From an uncultured Clostridia bacterium (lineage in GTDB: Bacteria; Bacillota; Clostridia; Oscillospirales; Oscillospiraceae), in assembly GCA_947383645.1 (NCBI GenBank), contig CANDEH010000010.1, forward strand, positions 1 to 35,938: a stretch of DNA of 35,938 nucleotides. The letters are read 5' to 3'. Below the pieces are notes generated by a model. The model saw only the letters and a list, made by a program, of their open reading frames with translations, made no database searches and was not told where the DNA came from. Position 1 is the stretch's first letter; the number at the start of each line of letters is the position of its first letter. Positions 16,480-23,534 of the stretch are shown piece after piece. The position numbers were made by a program, and so were the translations under genes.

Positions 16480-17358
16480 ATGGAGAACAAGGATATTCGA
16501 AACGGCGTGCTGACCTATCTGGCCGGCACGGGGAGTAAGTTTGTGCCCGTGGGGGTCAGCGCCCGGCATGTGCACCTCAGTCAGGGGGATTTGGACCGGC
16601 TGTTTGGGGCGGGGTACTCTCTGCGGCCCTTTAAGGCGCTGTCGCAGCCGGGGCAGTTTGCCGCCCAGGAGAAGGTGACGGTGGCGGGGCCCAAGGGGGA
16701 GATCGCAAACGTCCGGGTTCTCGGGCCGGTGCGGCGGGGGACCCAGGTGGAGGTGACCTTTTCCGATCTGATGCGGCTGGGGATTCCCGGGGTGGTGCGC
16801 ATGTCCGGGGACACCGAGGGCACGCCCGGGTGCGTATTGAAGGGGCCGGCGGGGCAGGTGACCATCCCCAACGGGGTGATTGTGGCCGCAAGGCACCTCC
16901 ATCTGTCGCCGGGACAGGCGGCGGCCTATGGGCTGAAGAATGGGCAGGCGGTGACGCTGAGGATGACCGGGCCCAGGCCGGGGCTGCTGGAGCAGGTGGT
17001 GTGTCGGGTGGGGGATGGGCACGACCTGGAGGTCCATCTGGACACCGATGAGGCCAATGCGTTTTGCATCACCGGCGCGTCGCTGCTGGAGATTGTGGAG
17101 CCGGGGGGCGGGGGGAGTTCGACCTGCTCCTGTGGCGGGAATTGTCAGCATGATGGTGGTTGTCAGTGCGGCGGGGAACACTCCGCCCCGGCTGCGCCGA
17201 AGGCGGAGGAAGCTCCCTTGATGGATTTGGTGACGGAGAGGGACGTGGAGGACGCTTGGAAGAAGGGGGTGGCGGTGATTCGGTGTTTGCCGAAGTGCAT
17301 TGTCACGGACGCGGCGCGGGAGCGGGCTATGAGTCTTAATATTGAGATTAAGCGGTGA
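16480..17358 (+). CDS. pduL: PduL-type phosphate acyltransferase with Cys-rich linker and extra C-terminal domain
   Basis: A 292-residue enzyme that exchanges CoA for phosphate on acyl-CoA made by the aldehyde dehydrogenase, recycling CoA in the compartment. Two PduL half-barrels each carry a zinc-binding HxH: VSARHVHLS (His30, His32) and VAARHLHLS (His139, His141); RMSGDTEGTPG (~108-118) and the DEANAF region complete the core by residue ~210. Ordinary PduL is ~210 residues. Here a Gly/Cys-rich linker with six cysteines (CSCGGNC...CQCGG, ~213-230) and an Ala/Pro stretch lead to a 48-residue domain, LVTERDVEDAWKKGV...VTDAARERAMSLNIEIKR. This last piece resembles the short regions found on other ethanolamine/propanediol compartment proteins and may be a targeting or docking module. 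Confidence 0.88.
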   Translation: MENKDIRNGVLTYLAGTGSKFVPVGVSARHVHLSQGDLDRLFGAGYSLRPFKALSQPGQFAAQEKVTVAGPKGEIANVRVLGPVRRGTQVEVTFSDLMRLGIPGVVRMSGDTEGTPGCVLKGPAGQVTIPNGVIVAARHLHLSPGQAAAYGLKNGQAVTLRMTGPRPGLLEQVVCRVGDGHDLEVHLDTDEANAFCITGASLLEIVEPGGGGSSTCSCGGNCQHDGGCQCGGEHSAPAAPKAEEAPLMDLVTERDVEDAWKKGVAVIRCLPKCIVTDAARERAMSLNIEIKR

Positions 17359-17367
17359 GATTTTGTC

Positions 17368-17407
17368 ACTTTTTCTTGAAAGAAAAAGTAACCAAAAAGA
17401 ACTTTAA
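17368..17407 (+). repeat. Interspersed hairpin element, copy 3 (short form)
   Basis: Nine bases after the pduL stop: a perfect 10-bp stem (ACTTTTTCTT, two-base turn, AAGAAAAAGT), then AACCAAAAAGAACTTTAA. It lacks the distal 20-base block shared by copies 1 and 2. It separates pduL from the first vertex-protein gene. Confidence 0.7.
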
Positions 17408-17441
17408 TTTTGCTTGGCGAAAAGCGAAGGCAGGTGATTTT

Positions 17442-17753
17442 ATGCAGATTGCGCGCGTGATCGGTTCGGTGGTCAGCACCTCCAAATCCGACCGGCTTAC
17501 CGGGCTCAAGCTCCTTCTGGTCCGTAATATCGACCTGGATACCATGCAGGAGAAGGGCTCCCCCATCGTGGCTATCGACGCGGTGGGCGCGGGGGAGGGC
17601 GAGGTGGTGATGCTCTGCGCCGGCTCCTCCTCCCGTATGACGGAGCTGACTAAGGATAAGCCGGCGGACTGCACCATCACGGCCATCATCGACTATATCG
17701 ACATGGACCACAGGCGGATCTTCGATAAACACGGGGAAGGCGGTGAGCGGTAA
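17442..17753 (+). CDS. Microcompartment vertex protein 1 (EutN/CcmL family, BMC-P)
   Basis: A 103-residue pentamer-forming protein that caps the vertices of the polyhedral shell. It opens MQIARVIGSVVSTSKSDRLTG and continues LKLLLVRNID, the usual EutN/CcmL N-terminus, with the central AIDAVGAGEGEVVMLCAGSSSR hinge typical of the family. The ATG at 17442 is preceded by GAAGGCAGGTG. Its stop codon is directly followed by the GTG of the aldehyde dehydrogenase, so it belongs to the enzymatic-core part of the operon rather than the shell cluster at 21.3-22.2 kb. Confidence 0.92.
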   Translation: MQIARVIGSVVSTSKSDRLTGLKLLLVRNIDLDTMQEKGSPIVAIDAVGAGEGEVVMLCAGSSSRMTELTKDKPADCTITAIIDYIDMDHRRIFDKHGEGGER

Positions 17754-19208
17754 GTGCTCTTGAAAGAACAGGTTGAGGAAATTGTGCGCCTGACCATCGC
17801 CCAGATGGGGCAGAGCGCACCGGCGGTCTCCTCGGGGGGAGCGGTACTCCGTCCGGTGGCGGCCCCCGCGGTCTCCAGCGGCGGGAGCTTTGGCGGCTGG
17901 CGCTACGACAGTGCGGGCGACGCCGTGGAGGCGGCTTGGACGGCGTTTTTGCAGCTCAGCGAGCTGTCTTTGGCCAAGCGGCGGGAGCTCATCGAGGCCA
18001 TGCGCCAGGCGGCCCGGGCCAACGCCCGGCATCTGGCCGAGCTGGCCCACGAGGAGACGGGCTACGGGCACGTGGAGGACAAGGTGGTGAAGAACCTCCT
18101 GGCGGCGGACAAGACGCCGGGGGTGGAGGACATCCCCACCGAGGCGTTTACCGGGGATGGGGGCTTTACCCTGGTGGAACATGCGCCCTTTGGGGTGATC
18201 GGGTCCATCATTCCCTCCACGAATCCCACGGCCACGGTGATTAACAACGCCATCAGCATGATTGCCGCGGGGAATACCGTGGTGTTCAGCCCCCATCCGG
18301 CGGCGAAAAAGAGCTCCCAGGAGGCTATCCGCATTATGCACGAGGCGCTGGTGGCCCACGGGGCCCCGGCGGGGATTATCACCACTCCCACGGAGCCCAG
18401 CATGGAGAACTCCCAGGCGGTGATGAAGCACCCCCGGGTGCGGCTGCTGGCCGTCACCGGCGGGGAGGCCATCGTGAAGGTGGCCATGAACAGCGGCAAG
18501 AAGGCCGTCTGCGCCGGGCCGGGGAATCCCCCGGTGATTGTGGACGAGACCGCCGAGCTGGACAAGGCCGGCAAGCGGACGGTGGACGGGGCCTCCTATG
18601 AGAACAACATCCTCTGCGTGGCGGAGAAGGAGGTCTTCTGCGTCCAGACGGTGTTTGACCGGTTTTTGGCCGAGCTGGAGAAGAACGGGGCCTATCAGAT
18701 TCGCGGCGGGGACATCGACAAGGTGCTGCGCACGGTGCTCATGGAGAAGGACGGGAAGTACATCCCCAGCCGGAAGTTTGTGGGCCGGGACGCGTCCTAT
18801 ATTCTCGACCAGTGCGGGATCTCCTACACCGGGAAGCCCCGGCTGGTGATCTGTGAGGTGGACAGGAACCACCCCTTCGTCACCACGGAGATGCTGATGC
18901 CCGTGCTGGCCTGCGTCCGGGTCTCCGACGTGGACGAGGCCATCCGGGAGGCGGTGCGGGCGGAGAACGGCTGTTGGCACTCGGCCATCATGCACTCCAC
19001 CAACGTGCGGAACATGAGCCGGGCGGCCAAGGCGCTGAATACCACCATTTTCGTGAAGAACGCCCCCTCCTACTCCGGTCTGGGGATGAACGCCGAGGGC
19101 CACGCCACCCTCACCATCGCCACCCCCACCGGCGAGGGGCTGACCTCCGCAAGGACCTTTACGAGGGCCCGGCGGTGCGTCCTCCACGACGACTTCCGGA
19201 TTTTGTAA
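17754..19208 (+). CDS. pduP: CoA-acylating aldehyde dehydrogenase, PduP/EutE family
   Basis: A 484-residue NAD-dependent enzyme that oxidises the compartment aldehyde (acetaldehyde, propionaldehyde or similar) to acyl-CoA. The first 18 residues (LLKEQVEEIVRLTIAQMG) form an amphipathic helix and are followed by a Ser/Ala/Gly/Pro linker, the N-terminal encapsulation peptide plan of PduP. IPSTNPTATVINNAI is the cofactor-binding strand, VTGGEAIVKVAMNSGKKAV the nucleotide region, and the catalytic cysteine is Cys288 in ENNILCVAEKEVF. GTG start immediately after the vertex-protein stop; a TTG two codons on is an alternative. Three bases separate it from PduS, the expected NAD regenerator. The real aldehyde depends on the aldolase substrate. 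Confidence 0.92.
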   Translation: MLLKEQVEEIVRLTIAQMGQSAPAVSSGGAVLRPVAAPAVSSGGSFGGWRYDSAGDAVEAAWTAFLQLSELSLAKRRELIEAMRQAARANARHLAELAHEETGYGHVEDKVVKNLLAADKTPGVEDIPTEAFTGDGGFTLVEHAPFGVIGSIIPSTNPTATVINNAISMIAAGNTVVFSPHPAAKKSSQEAIRIMHEALVAHGAPAGIITTPTEPSMENSQAVMKHPRVRLLAVTGGEAIVKVAMNSGKKAVCAGPGNPPVIVDETAELDKAGKRTVDGASYENNILCVAEKEVFCVQTVFDRFLAELEKNGAYQIRGGDIDKVLRTVLMEKDGKYIPSRKFVGRDASYILDQCGISYTGKPRLVICEVDRNHPFVTTEMLMPVLACVRVSDVDEAIREAVRAENGCWHSAIMHSTNVRNMSRAAKALNTTIFVKNAPSYSGLGMNAEGHATLTIATPTGEGLTSARTFTRARRCVLHDDFRIL

Positions 19209-19211
19209 GCT

Positions 19212-20510
19212 ATGCTGGATAAGATTTTTGCGGCCGGCGTGGTGGGCGCCGGCGGGGCGGGGTTTCCCACCCATGTGAAGTATAAGACGAAGACCGAGGT
19301 CTTCATCGTCAACGCCATTGAGTGCGAGCCCCTGCTGCGCACCGACCGGTACATCGTGGAGACCTTCGCGCCGGAGATTGTGGCGGCGGCCCTTCAGATT
19401 AAAGAGCACCTGGGGGCCAGCCGGGCGGTAATCGCTGTGAAGGAGCACAACGCCGGGATGGTGAGCGCCCTGCGGCGGGCTGTGGGGGACAGCGGGGTGG
19501 ATCTCTACCTCTCCCCCTCGGTGTATCCGGCGGGGGATGAGCAGAACCTCATTTTCTGCATCACCGGGCGGGTGGTGCTCACCGGGGGGCTGCCCCTGGA
19601 CGTGGGCTGCGTGGTGTCCAACGCCGCCACGGTGTTCCAGGTCCACGAGGCTTTGGCTGGCCGGCCGGTAACGGATAAGATCATCACCATCGGCGGCGCG
19701 GTGGCGAACCCCATGACTGTCAGCGCCCCCATCGGGACGGCGCTCGCGGACCTGCTGCCCCTGGCGGGCGGGGCCGTCGGGGACTGCGTGACCATCATCG
19801 GCGGGCCCCTCATGGGCCGGGTGGCGGAGAGTCTCGACGGCGAGGTGGTCACCAAGACCACCGGGGGGCTGCTGGCCCTGCCCCGGGACGCGGCGATCCT
19901 CCCCAAGAAGGAGGCCGACCTGGCCCGGGAGGTGAAGATGGCCCGGGCAGTGTGCTGCCAGTGCTCCATGTGTACCCAGATGTGCCCCCGGAACGCCATG
20001 GGGCTGAATGTACAGCCCCACAAGGTCATGCGGGCTCTGGCCGCGGGGAACTGTGGGCTCATTGGCGCGGAGGCCAACGGCGTGTGGTCCTGCTGCGACT
20101 GCGGGATTTGCAGCGACTACGCCTGCAACTTCGGGCTGCATCCCTCCAAGATGATGCAGGTCTACAAGGGGCGGATGCGGGAGCAGGGAGTGAAGCCCGT
20201 GAAGGAGGTCAAGTACCAGCCCCAGGGCTTTGAGAACAAGCGCCTGCCCACCGCGCGGCTCATGGGGCGGCTGGATTTGAGCCGCTACGACGCGGACGCC
20301 CCCTTCGCCGGCAGCGTGGAGGTGCAGAGCGTGCGGATTCCCCTGAAGATGCACGTGGGCGGGCCGTGTACGCCCACGGTCGGCGTGGGGGAGAAGGTGG
20401 AGAAGGGACAGCTCATTGCCCGGCCCGAGGGGCTGGGGGCCAATATCCACGCCTCCATCGCCGGTACGGTAACTGCGGTGACGGCGCAGATGATTGAGAT
20501 CAGGAGGTGA
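19212..20510 (+). CDS. pduS: PduS-type iron-sulfur flavoprotein (RnfC-like)
   Basis: A 432-residue electron carrier of microcompartments, related to RnfC/NuoF. The N-terminal FMN/NAD loop is GVVGAGGAGFPTHVK (~9-23), followed by NAIECEPLL. Two [4Fe-4S] motifs are seen: Cys248/251/254/258 (CQCSMCTQMCP) and Cys295/297/300/305 (CDCGICSDYAC). The C-terminal part from ~340 is a beta-barrel with VGEKVEKGQLIA. PduS in Salmonella reduces cobalamin, but it also occurs in compartments without B12 enzymes, where it is thought to pass electrons from NADH out through the PduT pore. No B12 enzyme is present here, so the second role is more likely. The neighbouring pduT-type gene, four bases on, supports this. 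Confidence 0.92.
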   Translation: MLDKIFAAGVVGAGGAGFPTHVKYKTKTEVFIVNAIECEPLLRTDRYIVETFAPEIVAAALQIKEHLGASRAVIAVKEHNAGMVSALRRAVGDSGVDLYLSPSVYPAGDEQNLIFCITGRVVLTGGLPLDVGCVVSNAATVFQVHEALAGRPVTDKIITIGGAVANPMTVSAPIGTALADLLPLAGGAVGDCVTIIGGPLMGRVAESLDGEVVTKTTGGLLALPRDAAILPKKEADLAREVKMARAVCCQCSMCTQMCPRNAMGLNVQPHKVMRALAAGNCGLIGAEANGVWSCCDCGICSDYACNFGLHPSKMMQVYKGRMREQGVKPVKEVKYQPQGFENKRLPTARLMGRLDLSRYDADAPFAGSVEVQSVRIPLKMHVGGPCTPTVGVGEKVEKGQLIARPEGLGANIHASIAGTVTAVTAQMIEIRR

Positions 20511-20514
20511 GAAG

Positions 20515-21057
20515 ATGAACGCACTGGGTATGAATGAGGTTATGAGCATTCCCACCGGGTTTTTGGTGTGCGATGCGATGCTGAAGGCGGCCGATGTGAC
20601 GCTGATCTCCTCCGGCTGCGTCTGCGCGGGGAAGTACTACACCGTGGTCTCCGGCGAGGTGGCGGCGGTGCGGGCCGCCGTGGAGGCGGGCCGGGAGCTG
20701 GCCTCCGGCGTGCTGGTGGACTCCCTGGTGATCCCCAGCATCCACCCCGACGTGGCCCCGGCCATCGCGGCCTGCGTCGAGGCGGAGGACATGAAGGCCC
20801 TGGGGATTATGGAGACCTACTCCCTCTGCGCGGCCATCCATGCCGCCGACGCCGCCGCCAAGGCGGCGGAGGTCCGGCTGCTGGAGGTGCGTCTGGGCAG
20901 GGGCTTGGGCGGCAAGTCCTTTGTGCTTCTCACCGGTGAGGTGGCGGCGGTGACCGCCGCCGTGGAGGCCGCGGAGGAGCTGGAGGAGACGCAGGGGCTG
21001 ATGGGGAAGAGCGTGGTCATCCCGGCACCGCATCGAGACCTACTTCGTTTCGTTTGA
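20515..21057 (+). CDS. pduT: Tandem-domain shell protein, PduT type (BMC-T)
   Basis: A 180-residue trimer-forming shell tile with two BMC domains (about residues 1-90 and 91-180). The match to PduT is close: AMLKAADVTLISSG, VCAGKYY, SLVIPSIHPDVAPAI and SVVIPAPH. Cys37 in CVCAGK corresponds to the cysteine of PduT that holds a [4Fe-4S] cluster in the trimer pore; Cys35 is an additional cysteine. It should conduct electrons between PduS inside and the cytoplasm. The ATG has AGGAGG seven bases upstream, overlapping the PduS stop. The last codons and stop lie inside the first hairpin of the array at 21050, which may have reshaped the C-terminus. Confidence 0.92.
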   Translation: MNALGMNEVMSIPTGFLVCDAMLKAADVTLISSGCVCAGKYYTVVSGEVAAVRAAVEAGRELASGVLVDSLVIPSIHPDVAPAIAACVEAEDMKALGIMETYSLCAAIHAADAAAKAAEVRLLEVRLGRGLGGKSFVLLTGEVAAVTAAVEAAEELEETQGLMGKSVVIPAPHRDLLRFV

Positions 21058-21284
21058 AGACCGCTTCGCTGGGTCTTCAAACGAGGGGATGGCGCTGCGC
21101 TCTGCGCCTCGGACTTTGCCCGTGGGCAAAGTCCTGCGACGCTCGCTTCGCGAGAGGTATTTTTTCCGAAAACGCGGTTTCCGGAAAAAATGATTTCAGA
21201 TTTTTTGCGGCGTGCGCGCCGCAAACTCCTGCGGAGTGCTTTTGTTTGCGGCTGAGGAGAGATGTGATTTATCCGCTTTGCGGA
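21050..21284 (+). repeat. Array of eight consecutive short hairpins between shell genes
   Basis: In 235 bases I can fold eight tandem, mostly perfect stem-loops: 21050-21084 (13-bp stem), 21091-21108, 21111-21134 (11 bp, GGACTTTGCCC/GGGCAAAGTCC), 21142-21154, 21159-21190 (TTTTTTCCG/CGGAAAAAA), 21204-21225 (TTTGCGGCG/CGCCGCAAA), 21225-21237 and 21272-21284. Loops are tiny and of two kinds (TTC, TTT, TGC; TGCG, GT). No coding frame fits. It resembles a composite intergenic repeat rather than a single terminator. Confidence 0.8.
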
Positions 21285-21336
21285 GATCAATAGAGAAAGT
21301 GAACCATTCAAATACTTTTATATGGAGGATAGTACA

Positions 21337-21621
21337 ATGAAGGAAGCTCTTGGAATGATTGAGACCAGAGGGTTGATTGGCGCCATTGAGGCGGCGGATT
21401 CTATGGTGAAGGCCGCCAATGTGTCCCTGATCGGCAAGGTGCAGATCGGCAGCGGGCTGGTCACCGTGATGGTGCGCGGGGACGTGGGGGCCGTGAAGGC
21501 TGCCGTGGATGCCGGGGCCGCCGCCGCCAAGCGGGTGGGCGAGCTCTTCGGCGCCCATGTGATCCCCCGCCCCCACGGGGATGTGGAGTACATCCTGCCC
21601 AGCCTTGAGAAGGCGGAGTAA
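21337..21621 (+). CDS. Hexameric shell protein, PduA/EutM type (BMC-H)
   Basis: A 94-residue single-domain shell protein that forms the flat hexagonal facets. MKEALGMIETRGLIGAIEAADSMVKAANV is the standard BMC start; the pore loop region is KVQIGSGLVTVMVRGDVGAVKAAVDAG, and it ends HVIPRPHGDVEYILP. The pore triplet lies at GSG, as in PduA/EutM types that pass small polar molecules. The ATG at 21337 has GGAGG eight bases upstream; an in-frame ATG at 21322 lies before that site. It is the only plain BMC-H gene in the window, and its mRNA follows the hairpin array, which could raise or stabilise its level relative to the upstream genes. Confidence 0.95.
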   Translation: MKEALGMIETRGLIGAIEAADSMVKAANVSLIGKVQIGSGLVTVMVRGDVGAVKAAVDAGAAAAKRVGELFGAHVIPRPHGDVEYILPSLEKAE

Positions 21622-21624
21622 GCC

Positions 21625-21891
21625 GTGATTACCGGCAGGATCACCGGCACGGTGGTGGCCACGGTGAAAGACCCCACCATGGAGGGCGTCCCCTTTCTGA
21701 CGGTGAAGCTGATCGTGAACGGCAGGGAGACGGAGACCGTGGTGGCCGCCGACCACACCCGGCAGGCCGGCTACGGGGATTTCGTCTACCTCATCCCCAA
21801 GAAGGAGGCCTCCCGGATTTTCCGGGAGTGCCCGGGGCCCTACGATATGTCCGTGGTGGGCTTTATCGACACGTACAATGAGGAGCTGTAG
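21625..21891 (+). CDS. Microcompartment vertex protein 2 (EutN/CcmL family, BMC-P)
   Basis: An 88-residue pentamer-type vertex protein with GTG start three bases after the BMC-H stop. It opens with ITGRITGTVVATVKDPTMEG and has AADHTRQAGYGDFVYLIPKKEA in place of the usual D-x-v-GAG-GD hinge. It is more divergent than the other two vertex proteins: the KLLLV strand after the first turn is replaced by FLTVKLIV. It may form a mixed or special vertex. Confidence 0.9.
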   Translation: MITGRITGTVVATVKDPTMEGVPFLTVKLIVNGRETETVVAADHTRQAGYGDFVYLIPKKEASRIFRECPGPYDMSVVGFIDTYNEEL

Positions 21892-21893
21892 CC

Positions 21894-22199
21894 ATGCGGA
21901 TTGGACGAGTTGTGGGAAATCTGGTCTCCACGGTGAAGGACGCCGCCCTGGCCCCCTATAAGCTGCTGCTGGTGGAGTACCTGTGCCCCCTGACCATGGA
22001 GCCGGAGGGGGAGCGGGAGATCGCCACCGACTGCGTCTGCGCCGGCGTGGGGGACATCGTCCTGGTGGACACCGACGGCGGCGCGGGGAACATGCTCCAC
22101 GGGGATAACACGGTGATGACCGACCGGGTCTGCTGCGGCATCATCGACAGTTTCACCTGCCACGGCGAGAGAACGGTTACCCGCCACGGGGCCGGATGA
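21894..22199 (+). CDS. Microcompartment vertex protein 3 (EutN/CcmL family, BMC-P)
   Basis: A 101-residue pentamer-type vertex protein that opens RIGRVVGNLVSTVKDAALAPYKLLLVEYL, with the GVGDIVLVDTDGGAGNML hinge. Several cysteines are present (CVCAG and VCCGI). It starts two bases after vertex protein 2 and its stop is the first arm of the terminator at 22199, so it closes the shell operon. Its N-terminus is closest to vertex protein 1 (both have GxxVST and KLLLV). Confidence 0.93.
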   Translation: MRIGRVVGNLVSTVKDAALAPYKLLLVEYLCPLTMEPEGEREIATDCVCAGVGDIVLVDTDGGAGNMLHGDNTVMTDRVCCGIIDSFTCHGERTVTRHGAG

Positions 22200-22230
22200 A
22201 AACAGGCGGGACATCTGTCCCGCCTGTTTT
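22199..22230 (+). terminator. Terminator at the end of the shell operon
   Basis: A perfect 14-bp stem (AAAACAGGCGGGAC with GTCCCGCCTGTTTT, loop ATCT) begins inside the stop codon of the last vertex gene. Only four T follow, all in the stem, so read-through into the mutarotase/aldolase pair is possible. Confidence 0.8.
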
Positions 22231-22283
22231 CCGTGGGAGAAGAGATAAAAAAACCGTATTTTTTTAAAGAAGGAGAAATTACG

Positions 22284-22727
22284 ATGCTGAGAGGAATTCC
22301 CAACTGCATTACGCCGGAGCTATTGAAGGTTCTCCACGAGATGGGCCACGGCGACACCATTGTCGTCGGCGACGCCAACTTTCCCGCCGCTTCCACCGCG
22401 GTGGCCAGGGGGCATGTGAACCTCCGCTGCGACGGGCACCGGGCCACGGAGCTGGTGGACGCCATTTTGCAGCTGATGCCCCTGGACGACTTTGTGGAGA
22501 AGCCGGTGATTATCATGAACAAGACCGAGCGGCACAAGGATTTGGAATGCCCGGTGTGGGACGAGTTCAAGGACATTGTGGCCAAATATGACAGCCGGGG
22601 GGCGGAGGCGGTGGACTTCATGGACCGCTTCCCCTTCTACACCGCGGCTCAGAACGCCTACGCCGTGGTGTCCACTACGGAGACCGCCCCCTACGCCTGC
22701 ATCATCTTGCAGAAGGGGTGCTTGTGA
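22284..22727 (+). CDS. Sugar mutarotase, FucU/RbsD family
   Basis: A 147-residue cytoplasmic decamer-type enzyme that interconverts anomers of a free sugar. MLRGIPNCITPELLKVLHEMGHGD is the standard FucU start, with the active-site His in MGHGD; DANFPAAS and a C-terminal ETAPYACIILQKG with the family tyrosine follow. Fucose mutarotase FucU and ribose pyranase RbsD share this fold. Here it is coupled by a one-base overlap to a FucA-type aldolase. A mutarotase makes sense if the MtnK-type kinase uses only one anomer of the imported sugar. ATG preceded by AAGAAGGAG. Confidence 0.88.
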   Translation: MLRGIPNCITPELLKVLHEMGHGDTIVVGDANFPAASTAVARGHVNLRCDGHRATELVDAILQLMPLDDFVEKPVIIMNKTERHKDLECPVWDEFKDIVAKYDSRGAEAVDFMDRFPFYTAAQNAYAVVSTTETAPYACIILQKGCL

Positions 22728-23374
22728 TGAGAAACTGGAGGCGTGAGGTGATCGACGCGGGCATTCGGATGCTCAACGAGGGGATCACCATCGGCACCTG
22801 GGGCAACGTCACCATCCGGGACCCGGAGACCGACTACGTGTACCTGAGCCCCAGCGGGATGCCGTACAGAACTCTCCGGGAGGAGGACATCGTGGTGCTG
22901 CGCCTGGACGGCAGCCGGGTGGAGGGGGAGCGGAAGCCCACCATCGAGACGGAGATGCACCTCTCCATCTACCGCGCCCGGCCGGCGTGCAACGCGGTGG
23001 TTCACACCCACCCCACCTACTCCACCGCCTTCTCCTGCATGGGGGAGGACATCCCCCTGCTCCTGGACGAGGCGGCCCAGGTCCTGGGCGACGTGGTGCG
23101 CACCACGAAGTACGCCCTCCCCGGGTCTCAGGAGCTGGCGGAGGAGTGCGTGAAGGTCCTGGGGGAGCGGTCCATGGCCTGCCTTTTGAAGTCCCACGGG
23201 GCGGTGTGTCTGGGGAAGGATTTGGAGGAGGCCTTCGGAAACTCCACCGTGCTGGAGGCCACGGCCAAGGTGTACAGCATTATCCGCTCCATGGGCGGGC
23301 GGTTTGACCCGATCTCCCCGGAGAATATCGCCTTTATGCAGGAGTTCGTACGGACGAAGTACGGACAGAGATAA
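22727..23374 (+). CDS. Class II aldolase, FucA / Ald2 / DrdA type
   Basis: A 215-residue zinc aldolase, the same length as E. coli L-fuculose-1-phosphate aldolase. GTWGNVTIR (23-31) and SPSGMPY bind phosphate; Glu74 in IETEMH is the catalytic acid; His93/His95 (VHTHP) and the His in LLKSHGAV (~159) bind zinc. This short form is the type found in the MtnK-MtnA-Ald2 DHAP shunt and in the DrdA-DrdI-DrdK 5-deoxyribose cluster, where it splits the ketose-1-phosphate to DHAP and acetaldehyde or methylthioacetaldehyde. It lacks the C-terminal extension of the other aldolase (15655), so it would act in the cytoplasm. L-fuculose-1-phosphate remains a possible substrate given the FucU neighbour. Confidence 0.9.
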   Translation: MRNWRREVIDAGIRMLNEGITIGTWGNVTIRDPETDYVYLSPSGMPYRTLREEDIVVLRLDGSRVEGERKPTIETEMHLSIYRARPACNAVVHTHPTYSTAFSCMGEDIPLLLDEAAQVLGDVVRTTKYALPGSQELAEECVKVLGERSMACLLKSHGAVCLGKDLEEAFGNSTVLEATAKVYSIIRSMGGRFDPISPENIAFMQEFVRTKYGQR

Positions 23375-23389
23375 CGCGCCGGAGAACAG

Positions 23390-23427
23390 ACAGGCCCCGA
23401 CACCACCGTGTCGGGGTCTGTTTTTTT
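23390..23427 (+). terminator. Terminator after the FucA-type aldolase
   Basis: A 14-bp stem with one G-T pair (ACAGGCCCCGACAC with GTGTCGGGGTCTGT, loop CACC) followed by a run of seven T. Confidence 0.92.
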
Positions 23428-23485
23428 CTGGATAAGTGCTTTGACTTCATATGCCGCGGATTTTGAGCGGCGTTTTGAACAGGAG

Positions 23486-23529
23486 AAGGGCCGTGGGATC
23501 CCGTGCCGGGATTCCGCGGCCCTTTTTTC
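23486..23529. terminator. Second terminator between the aldolase gene and spo0A
   Basis: Outer arms AAGGGCCG and CGGCCCTT with an imperfect GGGATCCC/GGGATTCC inner stem, then six T on the plus strand and A-rich flank on the other. It lies five bases beyond the spo0A stop and can serve both convergent units. Confidence 0.75.
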
Positions 23530-23534
23530 TGGTT

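Noticed and set aside
17163..20555. 1130-codon open frame on the minus strand across the PduP/PduS region
   Set aside because: It is a shadow of high third-position GC in the plus-strand genes; its His/Gly/Pro/Val-rich product has no recognisable domain. The same applies to the long minus-strand frames over 3-6 kb and 8-11 kb.
12359..23374. B12-dependent or glycyl-radical signature enzyme for the compartment
   Set aside because: No gene with diol dehydratase, ethanolamine lyase or glycyl-radical features occurs in the window; alcohol dehydrogenase and acetate kinase are also absent here.
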